Shown here piece by piece: positions 44,881 to 55,871 of a stretch of DNA of 64,000 bases (position 1 is its first letter; each line of letters starts with the position of its first letter). Source of the DNA: Liolophura sinensis (lineage: Eukaryota; Mollusca; Polyplacophora; Chitonida; Chitonidae); contig NC_088297.1 of assembly GCF_032854445.1 (NCBI RefSeq), positions 13,129,039-13,193,038 of the forward strand, in the 5' to 3' direction. A program made the position numbers and the translations under genes. Below the pieces are notes generated by a model. The model made no database searches. It saw only the letters and a list, made by a program, of their open reading frames with translations, and had not been told where the DNA came from.

Positions 44881-46343
44881 TCACTTTGCTTTCTGTGCTG
44901 TGGGCCTAGCTGTAGACATGCAGAAAATCCAATACAAGCGAGCATATGACAAGTTTCCGTGAACTTCCGAATATTCCCGAGTGGGCGAGCTCGCTACAAC
45001 AGACTTTGGACCTATGTAAACTCGCCACTAACAGCACATTGAAGGAAATGGCTTGATTACGCAGAAACAAAGTTTTTGTTTTGGGCTATGGATATCTGAT
45101 ATCTCGTGTAACAGTTGTCACATTACAGGTAAGATGGTGTTAGGGGGTTGAGGAAGTGGAATCCTTCAGGGCCAAATCCGTTTTGTCTGTGAAAGGCGAT
45201 TTGGGGGGAATTGAATAGCCATGGTAACTTGGCCCACCCACTTCTGTCACTGACAACAACAACAACGCTGTTGGTATAGCTTAATCAACTGTTGCAGGAA
45301 TGTAGCTGTTCGATGTTGTGCTTAATAAAAGTCACAGATATGTCTATTTTTGTTGTGCCAACACAATGGTTTTAACGGCAACACGAGAATATAACATAGA
45401 TTTAGCCAGAATTTGAAATCAGGCCATCTCAGTTCCAATTTTGTCCTATTTTCCCTATCTCTCCCATGTTAATTTTGTCAGAATAGGCTGCCTCAAAGAC
45501 ACTGATTCTTGTTCTCATCCTGGCCAAGCGGAGTTGGAATCTTGACCTCACAGTGTTAATTTCATACTCGAGGAAGGTCTTTGCTGTTGTTTTAGACTGG
45601 CCCATATAAGTGCCTGTCACAAAATATCATTCTTGTCTGTTCATGTCTTACTGTTCAAAATTGGTAATAAAGTTTGTAGAAAAAATAAATGAATATTTCG
45701 AGTTCGAGTCTGATATATTCCCAAAGGCAATAAGTTGAGCTTTTCTTGGTTAATAAAAAACATTGAATTTGATTTCCAAATGTGGATCTTTTCCCAAAAA
45801 TCTCCAGTACACTGTATTTGACTGGTGATTTAATTAGAGAGAAAATCAGTTTTCTTGAGCGGTCTCAGTTGACAGCTTTTAAGAAAGTCTCAAAGTGTGG
45901 GAGTATTGCAGAATTGGGTGCTTTGTACATTTCTGTCATCTTCTTTCTCATGGTCACAAGTTTTTACAAATGACCAATCTTTTCAGTACTTTGCATATTA
46001 TATAGCAGAAAAATAATCTCTTTGTGTAAGCACAGTTATTTAGCAATTGCATATTGGGGTGTCTACATTCTATACAAACAAATTACCCCTAGGTTGCCAC
46101 TTGTGTTTGTACATGGACATGGTGCATGTGTCTAGAGGTGTTCCAGCCTGAGGGCAAGGGCAGCAGTCATATTCGTCCTTAGTCACTGCATTACTGTTTT
46201 GACATGTTGTTTTGGTTTTGTTTGTGAAATCCTTGGGGAAGAAAAGTTTTGAACAAATTGACAGAGTTACCTTCAATAAATATTGTTATTATTATTATTA
46301 TTGCATAATGCATGATTTCATGATTGTAATACAACTTTTTTAG
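44881..46343. other. 5' flank / 5' UTR region of the ORP1L gene
   Basis: No coding exon recognised. The first coding exon is preceded by 'acaactttttttag', which looks like a splice acceptor, so a non-coding first exon probably lies here. Confidence 0.45.
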
Positions 46344-46344
46344 C

Positions 46345-46576
46345 ATGATTATGGCTGAGCCAACCGAACAACCCCATTTGTCGCCGGAGATGTCTCCAGC
46401 GAAGTCGCCAGAAAGATCACCGGAAAGGTCGCCAGAGGGGTCACCCAGCAGTCAGGATTTCTCATCACCAGAAGACTTCTTGCTGTTCTCAGCTCGCAAC
46501 GGCTTACTCAGGAACGTGCGTGATCTTTTGCTGCAGCACAACAATGGCGAGATCACACTGGACATGAACAGGATAG
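46345..46576 (+). CDS. OSBPL1A: OSBPL1A (ORP1L) exon 1: N-terminus
   Basis: ATG at 46345 (a second in-frame ATG at 46351) begins MIMAEPTEQPHLSPEM. A Ser-Pro repeat follows (SPAKSPERSPERSPEGSP), then EDFLLFSARNGLLRNVRDLL, the first ankyrin helix pair, aligning with the start of vertebrate ORP1L ('LLHHARNGNAEEVRQLL'). The donor 'GGATAG|gtttgt' leaves one base. The SP-rich extension precedes the first ankyrin and is absent from the human protein as I recall it. ORP1L is a sterol-binding protein of late endosomes and lysosomes. Confidence 0.93.
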
Positions 46577-46597
46577 GTTTGTTGTTGCACTACATAG

Positions 46598-46852
46598 TCT
46601 GGTGGCCTAGTGGTTTTCGTGCTAGCTCAGCACAATGACTCAGGAACCTCTGACCATTGCGGTCTCTTGTTCAGCTCAGGCTAGCTTCCTTTCCGGTCTT
46701 ATGTGAGAAAGTCTGCCAGCAAGCTGCAGATGGTTGCAGGTTCCCCAATGTGTTCGGTTTCCTCCCACCACAAAGCTGGCCATTGTTGTATATGCAAAAT
46801 ATTCTTGAGTATGATGCAAAACACTGATTAAATAAATAAATAAATAAATATA
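46598..46852 (+). repeat. SINE family A in intron 1, about 20 bp after the exon 1 donor
   Basis: 'ctggtggcctagtggttttc' head, 'agctcaggctagcttccttt' body, tail 'aaaacactgattaaataaat'. Confidence 0.85.
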
Positions 46853-47817
46853 TATAAACACTCAGGTTTAAGACAAACTAAGAGAAACTCTGAATATTGA
46901 AGTCAAAATGTTGATTTGTATATGAATTTTGTTTAGTGTTTAAACACATATCTGATCTTTACTGCAGATCTTAGAATATAATCATTATCAAATTTTATGG
47001 AGAATAGCAAAGCAGCACATTCTTTTGGAAAGTTTATGACATAACGACTCTTAAAAGCAATGTTTCTGTTTGGACATCTTTCGAAAAACGCTCATCTCTG
47101 CAAAGGAAGCATTAGTTTGGAGAGTCCAGATGTCTTAATGCATTTTTAAGTAAGCGTGGTTTTGCCCTAGTCCTTAAATATGGACGAAAACTTAAAATTA
47201 GGCTGGAGTTTCAATTTCCATACTCAAGAATTTTATTGCTTGAATGTGGTGTGAGTCAGGTTTAAGCCTATAGGAAACCAGAGGAATGGAAATGTACTAC
47301 TGTAATGCTTCAACATTTTCACATGTTTGCAAAGTGCTTGTTCTGAGGGGATTATTCCGTGTTGACTGATAAAGTTATGCTTTTGTGAAGCCCTGAATCT
47401 AGCCAATCTAACCAATGTACTTTTGTGTTCGAAATCAAATCAAAACTTTGCTCAAATTGCACTGAAAATTGATCTATCATGTGCAAAAAGGTTGAGGAAG
47501 TAGAGTACTATACTTTGCCAGGTGTAAAACACCAATCAAATAAATACTTTGCCAGGCACCTGACTAAGCTCATGACTAATTAAACCACAGATGAACCGAA
47601 GACAGCTGTGTTTGTGCATGGACAAAGGCAGATGAGCTGTGACAAGACTAAACACTGGATCTGAATTAACCAGCAATGTGCCCTGACCCTTCTACCTGTT
47701 GCTATGATTCTGCATTTAACATGAATAAACATTTTGTACTACCTTGGTAAATCTGTATTTAAAGTGGAAATATAAACTGTTTATAGAGCATGTTTAAACA
47801 CTAATAAATGGTTATTA

Positions 47818-48018
47818 TGCCAGCGTGGTGCAATGGGACAGGTGTCTCTCACCAAGGTGGTCATCGTGAGTTGAAGTCCAGCTCATGCTAGCTTCCTCTC
47901 TGGCTGTATGTGGGAAGAACTGGCAGCAACCTGTGGATGGTCATGGGTTTTTGACGGGCTCTGAGTGGTTTCTTCCCACCGTGATGCTGGCCACCGTTGT
48001 CAATCAAATAGATTAATA
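47818..48018 (+). repeat. SINE family A in intron 1
   Basis: 'tgccagcgtggtgcaatggg' ... 'aacctgtggatggtcatggg' ... 'gatgctggccaccgttgtca' followed by 'atcaaat'. The end of the core is missing. Confidence 0.8.
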
Positions 48019-48460
48019 AAGACCAAATGAAATCTGTGACATAACTGTGCTTCAATTTGTTCAATATGGCCCCAAAAGTGCCCGTAGAATCTTTAGTTAA
48101 TAATAATTTCTTTGTTTGTTTTGGATTTTATTCACCGTAAAAAAAAAAGAACTGTAAAAAAATCATGAAAACCATATTTGAAATCTACATTATATGGCCT
48201 TTCAGAATCCAGTGGTTCCACAGATTGGTTTTGTATAAAATAAAAAGAAAGTAACTCCGAGGCTGGATGTGGTTGTTGTCAATCTATATTTCGGCTAAAT
48301 GCGTCCATCAGGAAATGCGTACTTCAGGAAATGCGTACAGGTGATACATGCTTTAGAGGTGCCCAGCTCTTTTAAATGAATGAGTCCAGCACAAGTAGAC
48401 AAGTTTAGTGTTGTGTCTAACAAATAATTGCAGTATCATTGTTTGATTGATATCGTTTAG

Positions 48461-48546
48461 GGTCTAAGAAGGCTAACCGAGGATGGAGCGCCCTTCATCT
48501 TGCTGCATACTTCGGACACTGTGATGTTGTGGATCTACTTGCACAG
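48461..48546 (+). CDS. OSBPL1A: OSBPL1A (ORP1L) exon 2: ankyrin repeat
   Basis: Acceptor 'gatatcgtttag', donor 'GCACAG|gtaagg'. Reads G-SKKANRGWSALHLAAYFGHC, then DVVDLLAQ. SALHLAAYFGH..VVDLL is a textbook ankyrin helix pair and matches human ORP1L 'SKSNLGWTPLHLACYFGHRQVV'. Exon 1's last G completes the first Gly codon. Confidence 0.95.
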
Positions 48547-48744
48547 GTAAGGAAATTTAGAAGGAAAACACAACTTCAGAAATAATCATCATCTTTTGGC
48601 ATCACAGTGAAAACTGGCTGTAAAGTAATGCCACTGACGTGCTAAGTACGGTTTCATTTAATTTATATCAATTCAGATCGATTCTTATTCGTTGGGTATA
48701 CATTTCAAATACTTCATATACTTATCGATGTGAATCAACATGGC

Positions 48745-48940
48745 TTGATTTATTTAATTGATCAGTGATTTTATGCCGTACCGAAGAATATTTCGCTTAT
48801 ATGGATACAGCAACCAGCATTATGGCGGTAGGAAACTGGGCAGAGCCAGGGGAAAACCCACAGGGCCAGGGGGAAGCCCACAGAGCCAGGGGGAAACCCA
48901 CAACCATCTGCGGTTGCTGGTAAACTTTCCCACGCTGGAC
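48745..48940 (-). repeat. SINE family A, reverse, with an internal 3x short duplication
   Basis: 'cagagccagggggaaaccca' is repeated three times with small changes (48840-48900) inside the element, a local expansion not seen in other copies. Confidence 0.8.
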
Positions 48941-48989
48941 TACGGTTCATAGTTGGTTCGTTACGGTTCTGTGTCGTGCACACTTGTAC

Positions 48990-49152
48990 AGGCATAGTCT
49001 AATGGAACTGGGTCTACCAGCAACCTGCAGATGGTCATGGGATCCCCCCGGGCTCTGACAGGTTTCCTCCCACCATAATGAAGGCCGCCATAGTATAAGT
49101 GAAATATTCTTGAGTATGGCGTAAAACAGCAATCCATAAATAAATAAATAAA
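48990..49152 (+). repeat. SINE family A, truncated
   Basis: 'ccagcaacctgcagatggtc' to 'gtataagtgaaatattcttg' and AT tail, 50 bp from a reverse copy, so the two form a long inverted pair. Confidence 0.85.
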
Positions 49153-49327
49153 TCAACACAGAACTGTATTCCTTCTGACATAAGATACAACCAAAGCAAA
49201 CAGAATCAAATTGAATCTAGATCGCACCAAAGCAAATTTTTTAACCAAATCTGGTGAGTAGATAGCCATATTCAGTGATTTCTGTGTGTCAGCAGTGTTA
49301 AATACCTTGTATGTGTTAAATTCTAAA

Positions 49328-49505
49328 GGCAAGAGCCTCTTGCCAGTGCTGTCGCTGTGAGTTCAAATTTATGCCCAGCTCATGCTTTCTCCCTCTCCGG
49401 ATGTACATGGGAGGGTCTGCCAGCAACCTCTTAGGTGTCCCTAGGGCAGTGCCCGGATTCCTCTCATCGTAATGCTGGCCGCCGTCGTATAAGTGAAATG
49501 TTCTG
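49328..49505 (+). repeat. SINE family A fragment
   Basis: 'gcctcttgccagtgctgtcg' ... 'cctctcatcgtaatgctggc' ... 'tataagtgaaatgttctgga'. Confidence 0.8.
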
Positions 49506-50086
49506 GAGCGGCAGATTCCATAGGCACATTATATAGTGAACCATACCATTTCATGCTAGGTTCATTAAATCTTTTCTAAACTATGCCATGCAAAACATGT
49601 GCAAAACATCTGCAGCTCTTAGTTTTACTTTGCAACTGCGCAACCAGCCATGCATATTCCACTTAGTGTTGCCATGCCATCCCCAAATTCACGACACTGC
49701 CATGACACGTTGTGGAAAGCGCAATTACTGCATGTATAATGTAGTATTATAAGACACATTTGTAGCCTTGAAAGAGTTCTCATCAAGACCCATAACAGGG
49801 TTCGGATGTCGTAAATAGAAACTTTGTGTTGTACAGACAACACGTGCCTGATTAGATAAAACTGATAGCATGGCGACACTTTCGATTGTCTAAAGTTGGA
49901 TGACTTGACTGTGATATCTCAGTTGTGCAACATCACAGAAATAAAAAGTTATGCTTTTTGAACTTCCTCTGTTATAATTTATTGATGCATATATACATTT
50001 GGTCTAGTGTTTTTTTTTTTTTATTGATCAAATAAATCAGTCAAATCTTTTGATGATATGCGATGTATGTCACGTGACTGTTTCAG

Positions 50087-50161
50087 GCAGGTGCCGATGT
50101 TAACATCGTGAACAGGGTGGGTGACACTCCACTGCACCAGGCAGCATTCACTGGACGTAAG
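50087..50161 (+). CDS. OSBPL1A: OSBPL1A (ORP1L) exon 3: ankyrin repeat
   Basis: Acceptor 'gtgactgtttcag', donor 'CGTAAG|gtgagt'. Reads AGADVNIVNRVGDTPLHQAA then FTGRK, matching human 'KAGAEVNVLNDMGDTPLHRAAFTGRKE' almost residue for residue. 25 codons, phase 0 at both ends. Confidence 0.96.
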
Positions 50162-51042
50162 GTGAGTCAAGTGTAATGGACAGTAAGATTTGTACATGTC
50201 TGAGGAATTAAATACTACACCGTACCTTCTCAATAATTTCAGACGCATTTTCAGAAACTACATACCACGATGGGGGGGTGGGGTGGACAAGTAGTCGATC
50301 AGTGACAGCTGCCCATGCTTTCGTCAAATGGGGAGAGACAAGAAAGACGTTTGGGTTTTTAAAGGTTCACTTTTTGTGCCATTGAACGGTTTTAGGGTTG
50401 GAGTTGGAGTAGGTGTTGCAATGAATGTCAAGATGTTAAAAAAAACAACAACACAGAGTCCATGAAGATGAAATTAGCACATGTTTGTAAGCTGGTGTTG
50501 AAGCCTTTGTACCCCTACTGATTTAACTAGATGGACTCAACTGATACTGTGAGCCAGGCACTTGTAGACTGTTCCATTCACCATAGGGGTGATTGACCGA
50601 TCCAAGTGAGGCCTACTTCCCGTGAATTAAAGATTTATTGCCACAGTAAAAGTAAAACCTGGTTCAAAAGTTTTTTTCTTATTAGGTAGTTATTCATTTA
50701 CCAATATATCTATCTGTAGGCCTGCCGATAATTTGGGAAAGCTGCTTAAAAATATATTATCAACGGGATGCATACAAGCTGAGAATTTCCATCATATTTT
50801 AATCAGGTTTTTTGTTATTATTATTATTTCAAAATGTCGGCGTGTGCCAGTCCCAGTCTCAAGCGGGATTGATTTACACCAAAACTGAGAGATTTACACA
50901 TAATACTGAATTATTCAAATCAGTGCGAAACATTAGAAGTCTCCCTGTAGATATATGTATAATTATATATTATCTATATAATATATAATCAGCAAAAATC
51001 TGGAAAATTTTCAATCGGTGGTTGTTAGGACTTTATAACCCT

Positions 51043-51590
51043 TTAACAGTAAGACGTTTTACACCCAGCCAAAAACTGCAATGAAAGCAAAATAGCTACT
51101 AACTCAAATGAAAACACGGATAGATTATCGCTATGATGTTTAGAACACTTCAGTTCAGGAACAACAGAAGCCGCAGCGCACTTGTGAACATCTGGCATGC
51201 AAGAGACATCCTTGACAATCTGCAAATAGCTGTTCCAAATGGACTTAACATAATCATTAAAACAAAGAAAGCTCAGCTGTGGTAAGTCAGACTTTCTAAT
51301 GTAGTCCCTGGCATCCATACAAACAACAGGAAGTTTTAATTCCCATGGAGGGATTTTAGGGATAAAGTATTCCTGCAGCATAGACAGATAAACTCCAGTT
51401 TCATCTACAATTTGAGGCTTTTTGTTGTGAGTTTGTTATCTGGTAATAATTTCTAAAGCCAGTACCAGTAGCGGTTCTTCTGCATGCAGTCTTGATTTTT
51501 GCAATCCGTATACCCAGGTACACTTTGCAGATTTTGCCTCACTAACATTCAACTGAAGAGTTTGTCAAGATGCTTTAGTTTAATTGCGTT
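51043..51590 (-). pseudogene. Unidentified protein-like reading frame on the opposite strand in ORP1L intron 3
   Basis: From about 51560 to the stop at 51043 a minus-strand frame reads SAKCTWVYGLQKSRLHAEEP, IVDETGVYLSMLQEYFIPKI, PPWELKLPVVCMDARDYIRK and DLPQLSFLCFNDYVKSIWNS, with one in-frame TAA near 51440. Composition and length look coding, but no introns or splice signals are evident, so a retrocopy is possible. I do not recognise the family. Confidence 0.35.
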
Positions 51591-51748
51591 TAAAATGAAC
51601 TGAGTGAGGTTTCCGTGGGATGGCTGTTGAGGTACCTGTTAATGTATTTACTGATGCCTTGTCATACTCTGCATCATTCGTAACTTTTGAGCATACCTTT
51701 AGAGTGATTAGTAAATATATATATATATGAGAATTTGACAATTCTTCT

Positions 51749-51934
51749 CTATTTTAGACGCTTACTAGTACACAGAACATATATGTTTAGGTCTTGCATC
51801 TGGAAATGACTCCCGGGCTGTAGGTGCCAGATGAAATCTACATGGCTTGTATTCTCGTCCAGCAACAGGGAAGTCAGGCCTGTCATCTTTTCACTTGAGT
51901 CTAACCACTTGAACCATGTTTTATGTGCGAACAC
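51749..51934 (-). pseudogene. Unidentified protein-like frame, probably the same unit
   Basis: Reads TWFKWLDSSEKMTGLTSLLL then SHVDFIWHLQPGSHFQMQDL. Alternating hydrophobics around 'LQPGSHFQMQDLNIYV' resemble an OB-fold strand pattern, which is only a hint. It is upstream of the 51590 frame on the same strand. Confidence 0.3.
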
Positions 51935-52083
51935 TGTTTATGTTCTTTCCGTCAAATTAGCAGTGCCTTTTACAGCAGTACGTACTCTTCAGAGATTGAT
52001 ATTCTCTCATGGTCATCTTGTATGTAAGCAGAAAGCTTTGAATTAAGGCATTTAAAAGTGTTACAAAGCCCTGTTTATCTAAT

Positions 52084-52332
52084 TTAATGACATATATACC
52101 TGACTGTACATACACTAATATCTTTTTCTTGAAATACCTGTGGTAATATGTTACAAACTTTTTTAAAGTAATCTAAAAAGGATGTGGCCCCCTGCTTCTC
52201 TGCCTCCTCATTGAGCCAAACTGTCAGATGTATGTCATGTCCCCGCCAAAATAGACATATGGTCAGTAATACATGGCAAGTCTGCCTATAAGTCCAACAC
52301 TCCTCTTTTACTGCCACAGGTGTTTTATCCAC
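52084..52332 (-). pseudogene. Unidentified protein-like frame, probably the same unit
   Basis: Reads DKTPVAVKEECWTYRQTCHV, FWRGHDIHLTVWLNEEAEKQ and SFLDYFKKVCNILPQVFQ. Protein-like composition. No family recognised. Confidence 0.3.
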
Positions 52333-52979
52333 ATAGGTAAGGCAGCATTATTAATTAATGATTAAACAGCATTCACCCATGATCCACTCTTATATAGACC
52401 CCGTACACGAGTGGGGAGGAAGACTAGAGATCAGTAGATTCGAGACAATTAGGTGGATATAATGCCTAAAACGGTGTTCCCCTTTAAATAATGCCACGCG
52501 ACCATCTACTTTAAATATCGGATAGCACAGATTGTAGGATACGGCTGAAAGTGTTATTGTTTTGTTTTTTTTACTTTTTAAACAAGTATGTATACGGAAA
52601 AAGCACATCGTGACTTGCTGTGTATAAGCTGTCGAGAAAGGCTGGCTTTATACATGTGGGCCTGGTCAGGCCTGTTCTCCAGCTGACGTGCTGATACTAC
52701 CCGCAGTGACCGCCTCTTGGGTGACCCTTCTGATCTAACCACTTACTCTCAGTGTGTCTCAGTTAGCGAGTGTCTGTAATTATTGAGAAGGTATAGTATT
52801 TATGTCTAATGCAGCTTACGTTTTATTACTTACTTGTCTTGAGAAAAGGAATTAAATAGTAATTTGAATGTACTGGAATCTGAATAAGAATTCGTTTGTA
52901 TTCCGGCAAAATTCACTGAAAAAAACCGTGTCTGATCAATGGTCAAGTGTGCCTGATTCAGGCTTTTGTATTAATTGTT

Positions 52980-53385
52980 TGATTCTTTCTTATCAGATGT
53001 CTGTCTCTGTCTTATAAACCGTCTGACTTTTCTCAGCTGTGACTCTCATCAAATATCGGATGCTGTCTTGCCAAATGTCTGAATTTGTCTTTTATTAACT
53101 GTCCAGATCTGTCTTGTCAACTGTGTGACTCTGTCTTATCAGTTACCTGGCACTGTCTCATCAGATGTGTGACTCAGTCTCATCTGTCTTGTCACTGTTT
53201 GACTCTGTCTTATCAGTTAACTGACACTGTCTCATCAGATGTGTGACTCAGTCTCATCGACTGCCTGAATCTGTCTTGTCACTGTTTGACTCTGTCTGGT
53301 CACTGTGTGACTCTGTCCTATCAACTCTGTGACTCTGTCTTATCAGATGTGTGGCACTGTCCTATCAGATGTGTGACTCCAGGTG
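52980..53385. repeat. Degenerate 17-20-bp tandem repeat
   Basis: 'tgtgtgactctgtcttatca' and variants recur about 20 times in ORP1L intron 3. Confidence 0.85.
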
Positions 53386-53975
53386 TAGAAATAATGCATG
53401 TCTACCTGTCGGTGAATTGACAGTTTTTCTTGGCAACAGGTCTCAAACAAATTCAAACACGACTCAATAAGTTTACAATAATGTTAAGTCAATATCCATG
53501 CAAGTCTGTATATTCACTTGGCATTCCCATAATCAAAATGTTGTCCCGAGACTTCATCATGTTCGGCCCGAAAAAGTCAACACAGTTAGGACATCATTAA
53601 GTGGACAAGGCGGTCGTGAATGAACCCATTGTACTTGAGATTTTAATTCCAAGACCAAACGTACCTTTAGCGTTGAAGAACGCACTTTGGTTATCATAGC
53701 AGCGGAATGAGATCTGCCAGCCATTTTTGTTCGTTTTTTTTTTTTTTTTTTTGGCAAGAGTCCACAGCAAAGGCGCATTGAACAGTGTCAACAAGTGCCA
53801 GTCACTGTGAAGCCATGTCATTTTGTGTACTTTCATTGTAGCTTATGTATGGCCAGAAATAAACCACCTAAATTTGGACAGTCTGTAAATTGTGATGCCT
53901 TGCTTTTCTGATCAGCCCTGTTGGAATTTTACCAGATGCTTTTTGTTCAACAGATCCCTAATTTTGTTTTGACAG

Positions 53976-54088
53976 GAGGTTGTTCTCTGTTTGTTGAGGC
54001 ATGGGGCAGATGTACACCTTGTTAATTCTGAAGGCCATACCTCGAAAAACCCTGGCCAAGACAGCAGAGATCTGTAACATGATCAAAG
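53976..54088 (+). CDS. OSBPL1A: OSBPL1A (ORP1L) exon 4: ankyrin repeat, with +1 frame break in an A-run
   Basis: Acceptor 'gttttgacag', donor 'ATCAAAG|gtgaga'. Reads EVVLCLLRHGADVHLVNSEG-HTS and, after removing one base from an A5 run (54043-54047), KTLAKTAEICNMIKG, matching human 'GQTAKEVTHAEEIRSML'. With that base removed, the exit phase (one base) fits exon 5. The tandem copies of this exon end that follow have the in-frame length, so the extra A is confined to the functional exon. Confidence 0.88.
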
Positions 54089-54975
54089 GTGAGAAGATCT
54101 TTTGTCACTTTACACTGAGGGCCATTCCCTCCAAACTCTGGCCAAGACAGCAGAGATCTGTAGCATGATCAAAGGGGAGAAGATCTTTTGTCACTTTACA
54201 CTGAGGGCCATTCCCTCCAAACTCTGGCCAAGACAGCAGAGATCTGTAGCATGATCAAAGGTGAGAAGATCTTTTGTCACTTTACACTGAGGGCCATTCC
54301 CTCCAAACTCTGGCCAAGACAGCAGAGATCTGTAACATGATCAAAGGTGAGAAGATCTTTTGTCACTTTACACTGAGGGCCATTCCCTCCAAACTCTGGC
54401 CAAGACAGCAGAGATCTGTAGCATGATCAAAGGTGAGAAGATCTTTTGTCACTTTACACTGAGGGCCATACCTCCCAAACCCTGGCCAATAACAGCAGAA
54501 GTCTGTAACATGATGAGAGGTGAGAAGATCTTTTGTCACTTTACACTGAGGGCCATACCTCCCAAACCCTGGCCAAGACAGCAGAGATCTGTATCATGAT
54601 CAAAGGTGAGAAGATCTTTTGTCACTTTACACTGAGGGCCATTCCCTCCAAACTCTGGCCAAGACAGCAGAGATCTGTAGCATGATCAAAGGTGAGAAGA
54701 TCTTTTGTCACTTTACACTGAGGGCCATACCTCCCAAACCCTGGCCAATAACAGCAGAAGTCTGTAACATGATCAGAGGTGAGAAGAGCTTTTGTCACTT
54801 TGCACTGAGGGCCATACCTCCCAAACCCTGGCCAATAACAGCAGAAGTCTGTAACATGATCAGAGGTGACAAGATCTTTTATCACTTTACACTGGCCATA
54901 CCTCTCAAACCCTGGCCAAAACAGCAGAGGTCTGTAACATGATCAAAGGTTTGAAGATCTCTTGTCACTTTACAT
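54031..54975. repeat. 86-bp minisatellite made from the 3' end of exon 4 plus its 5' splice site, 11 copies
   Basis: 'gatcaaag' (or variants gatgagag, gatcagag) falls at 54081, 54167, 54253, 54339, 54425, 54512, 54598, 54684, 54771, 54858 and 54941. Each unit holds about 50 bp of exon 4 ('ggccatacct' to 'atgatcaaag') and about 36 bp of intron start ('gtgagaagatcttttgtcac' + 'tttacactga'). Most copies keep an intact AAAG|GTGAGA donor. Confidence 0.95.
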
Positions 54976-55045
54976 TGAGGGTTGTATCTCCTCACCCCCC
55001 ACCCACCCTAAAAAACTGGCCAAGATTCATGATACTTCAGGCTTG

Positions 55046-55455
55046 GCAGCACCATGGCAGCATGAACTCACCTTGCAATAAGATTTATTTATTTGATTTC
55101 GCTTATACGAAGGCAGCCAGCATTATGGTGGGAGGAAACTGGGCAGAATCCGGGGTAAACCTACAACCATCCGCAGGTTGCTGACAGACCTTCCCACGTA
55201 CGGCTGGAGAGGAAGCCAGCATTAGCTGGACTTGCACTCATAGCGACCGCATTAGTGAGAGGCTCCTGGGTCATTACGCTGCGCTAACTGACTGAGCCAC
55301 GGAGGCCCCTTCCAGTACTCACAGCGACTGCATTGAGCCCCCTCACCCCCCACCCCTCCCTGCAATAAGAAGACACAAAATAAGTACACACACCTAATGA
55401 CTCCTGATCGTTATATGGCTGAAAAATTGTTAATTACCTTAAACCGCAAGCATGC
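55046..55455 (+). repeat. SINE family B interrupted by a SINE family A insertion
   Basis: SINE-B 'catggcagcatgaactcacc' + 'ttgcaataaga' breaks off, then resumes after the insert with 'ctgcaataagaagacacaaa' and 'cctgatcgttatatggctga' + 'aaaattgtta'. The 10 bases 'tgcaataaga' occur on both sides, as expected for a target-site duplication. Confidence 0.75.
55083..55312 (-). repeat. SINE family A, full-length, reverse, nested in SINE B
   Basis: From 'tttatttatttgatttcgct' to 'actgagccacggaggcccc', including the complete tRNA-like head. Confidence 0.92.
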
Positions 55456-55482
55456 ACTTTATGACAGATACTATAGATAAGA

Positions 55483-55588
55483 AAACCTGCCCGGTTTCAT
55501 CCCATCATGATGCTGGTTGTCGTCGTATAAGTGAAATATTCTTGAGTATGGCGTAAAACACCAATCAGATAAATAAATAAATAAATAC
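55483..55588 (+). repeat. SINE family A tail copy
   Basis: 'cccggtttcatcccatcatg' ... 'gtataagtgaaatattcttg' ... 'aaaacaccaatcagataaat'. Confidence 0.88.
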
Positions 55589-55683
55589 AAAGAACATACT
55601 AGAATGATCAATTGCTACACACACAAAATTGCATCAGGTTTTCTTTGATGATAAAAATGATGTGGTTTCATTTTTCTACACAG

Positions 55684-55769
55684 CTGCTGTTTCTTCAGAC
55701 TTGAAATTAGTGGAAGATAAATTCCTGACAGCTGCCAGGTATGGGGATATCAGCACCATGACTGAACTG
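55684..55769 (+). CDS. OSBPL1A: OSBPL1A (ORP1L) exon 5: linker and ankyrin helix
   Basis: Acceptor 'tttttctacacag', donor 'GAACTG|gtatgt'. Reads A-AVSSDLKLVEDKFLTAARYG then DISTMTEL, corresponding to human '..KLEELLLAAAREGKTTELTALL'. Two leading bases complete Ala with exon 4's last G. Confidence 0.9.
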
Positions 55770-55871
55770 GTATGTACTTGTGGGGTTGTTAGGGGTGGGA
55801 TCATGGGGTGGGGGAGAGGTGGGGATCTCTGTGTTGGTTTGATTTGTCACTGTGCTGGCTTCTTTGATCTT

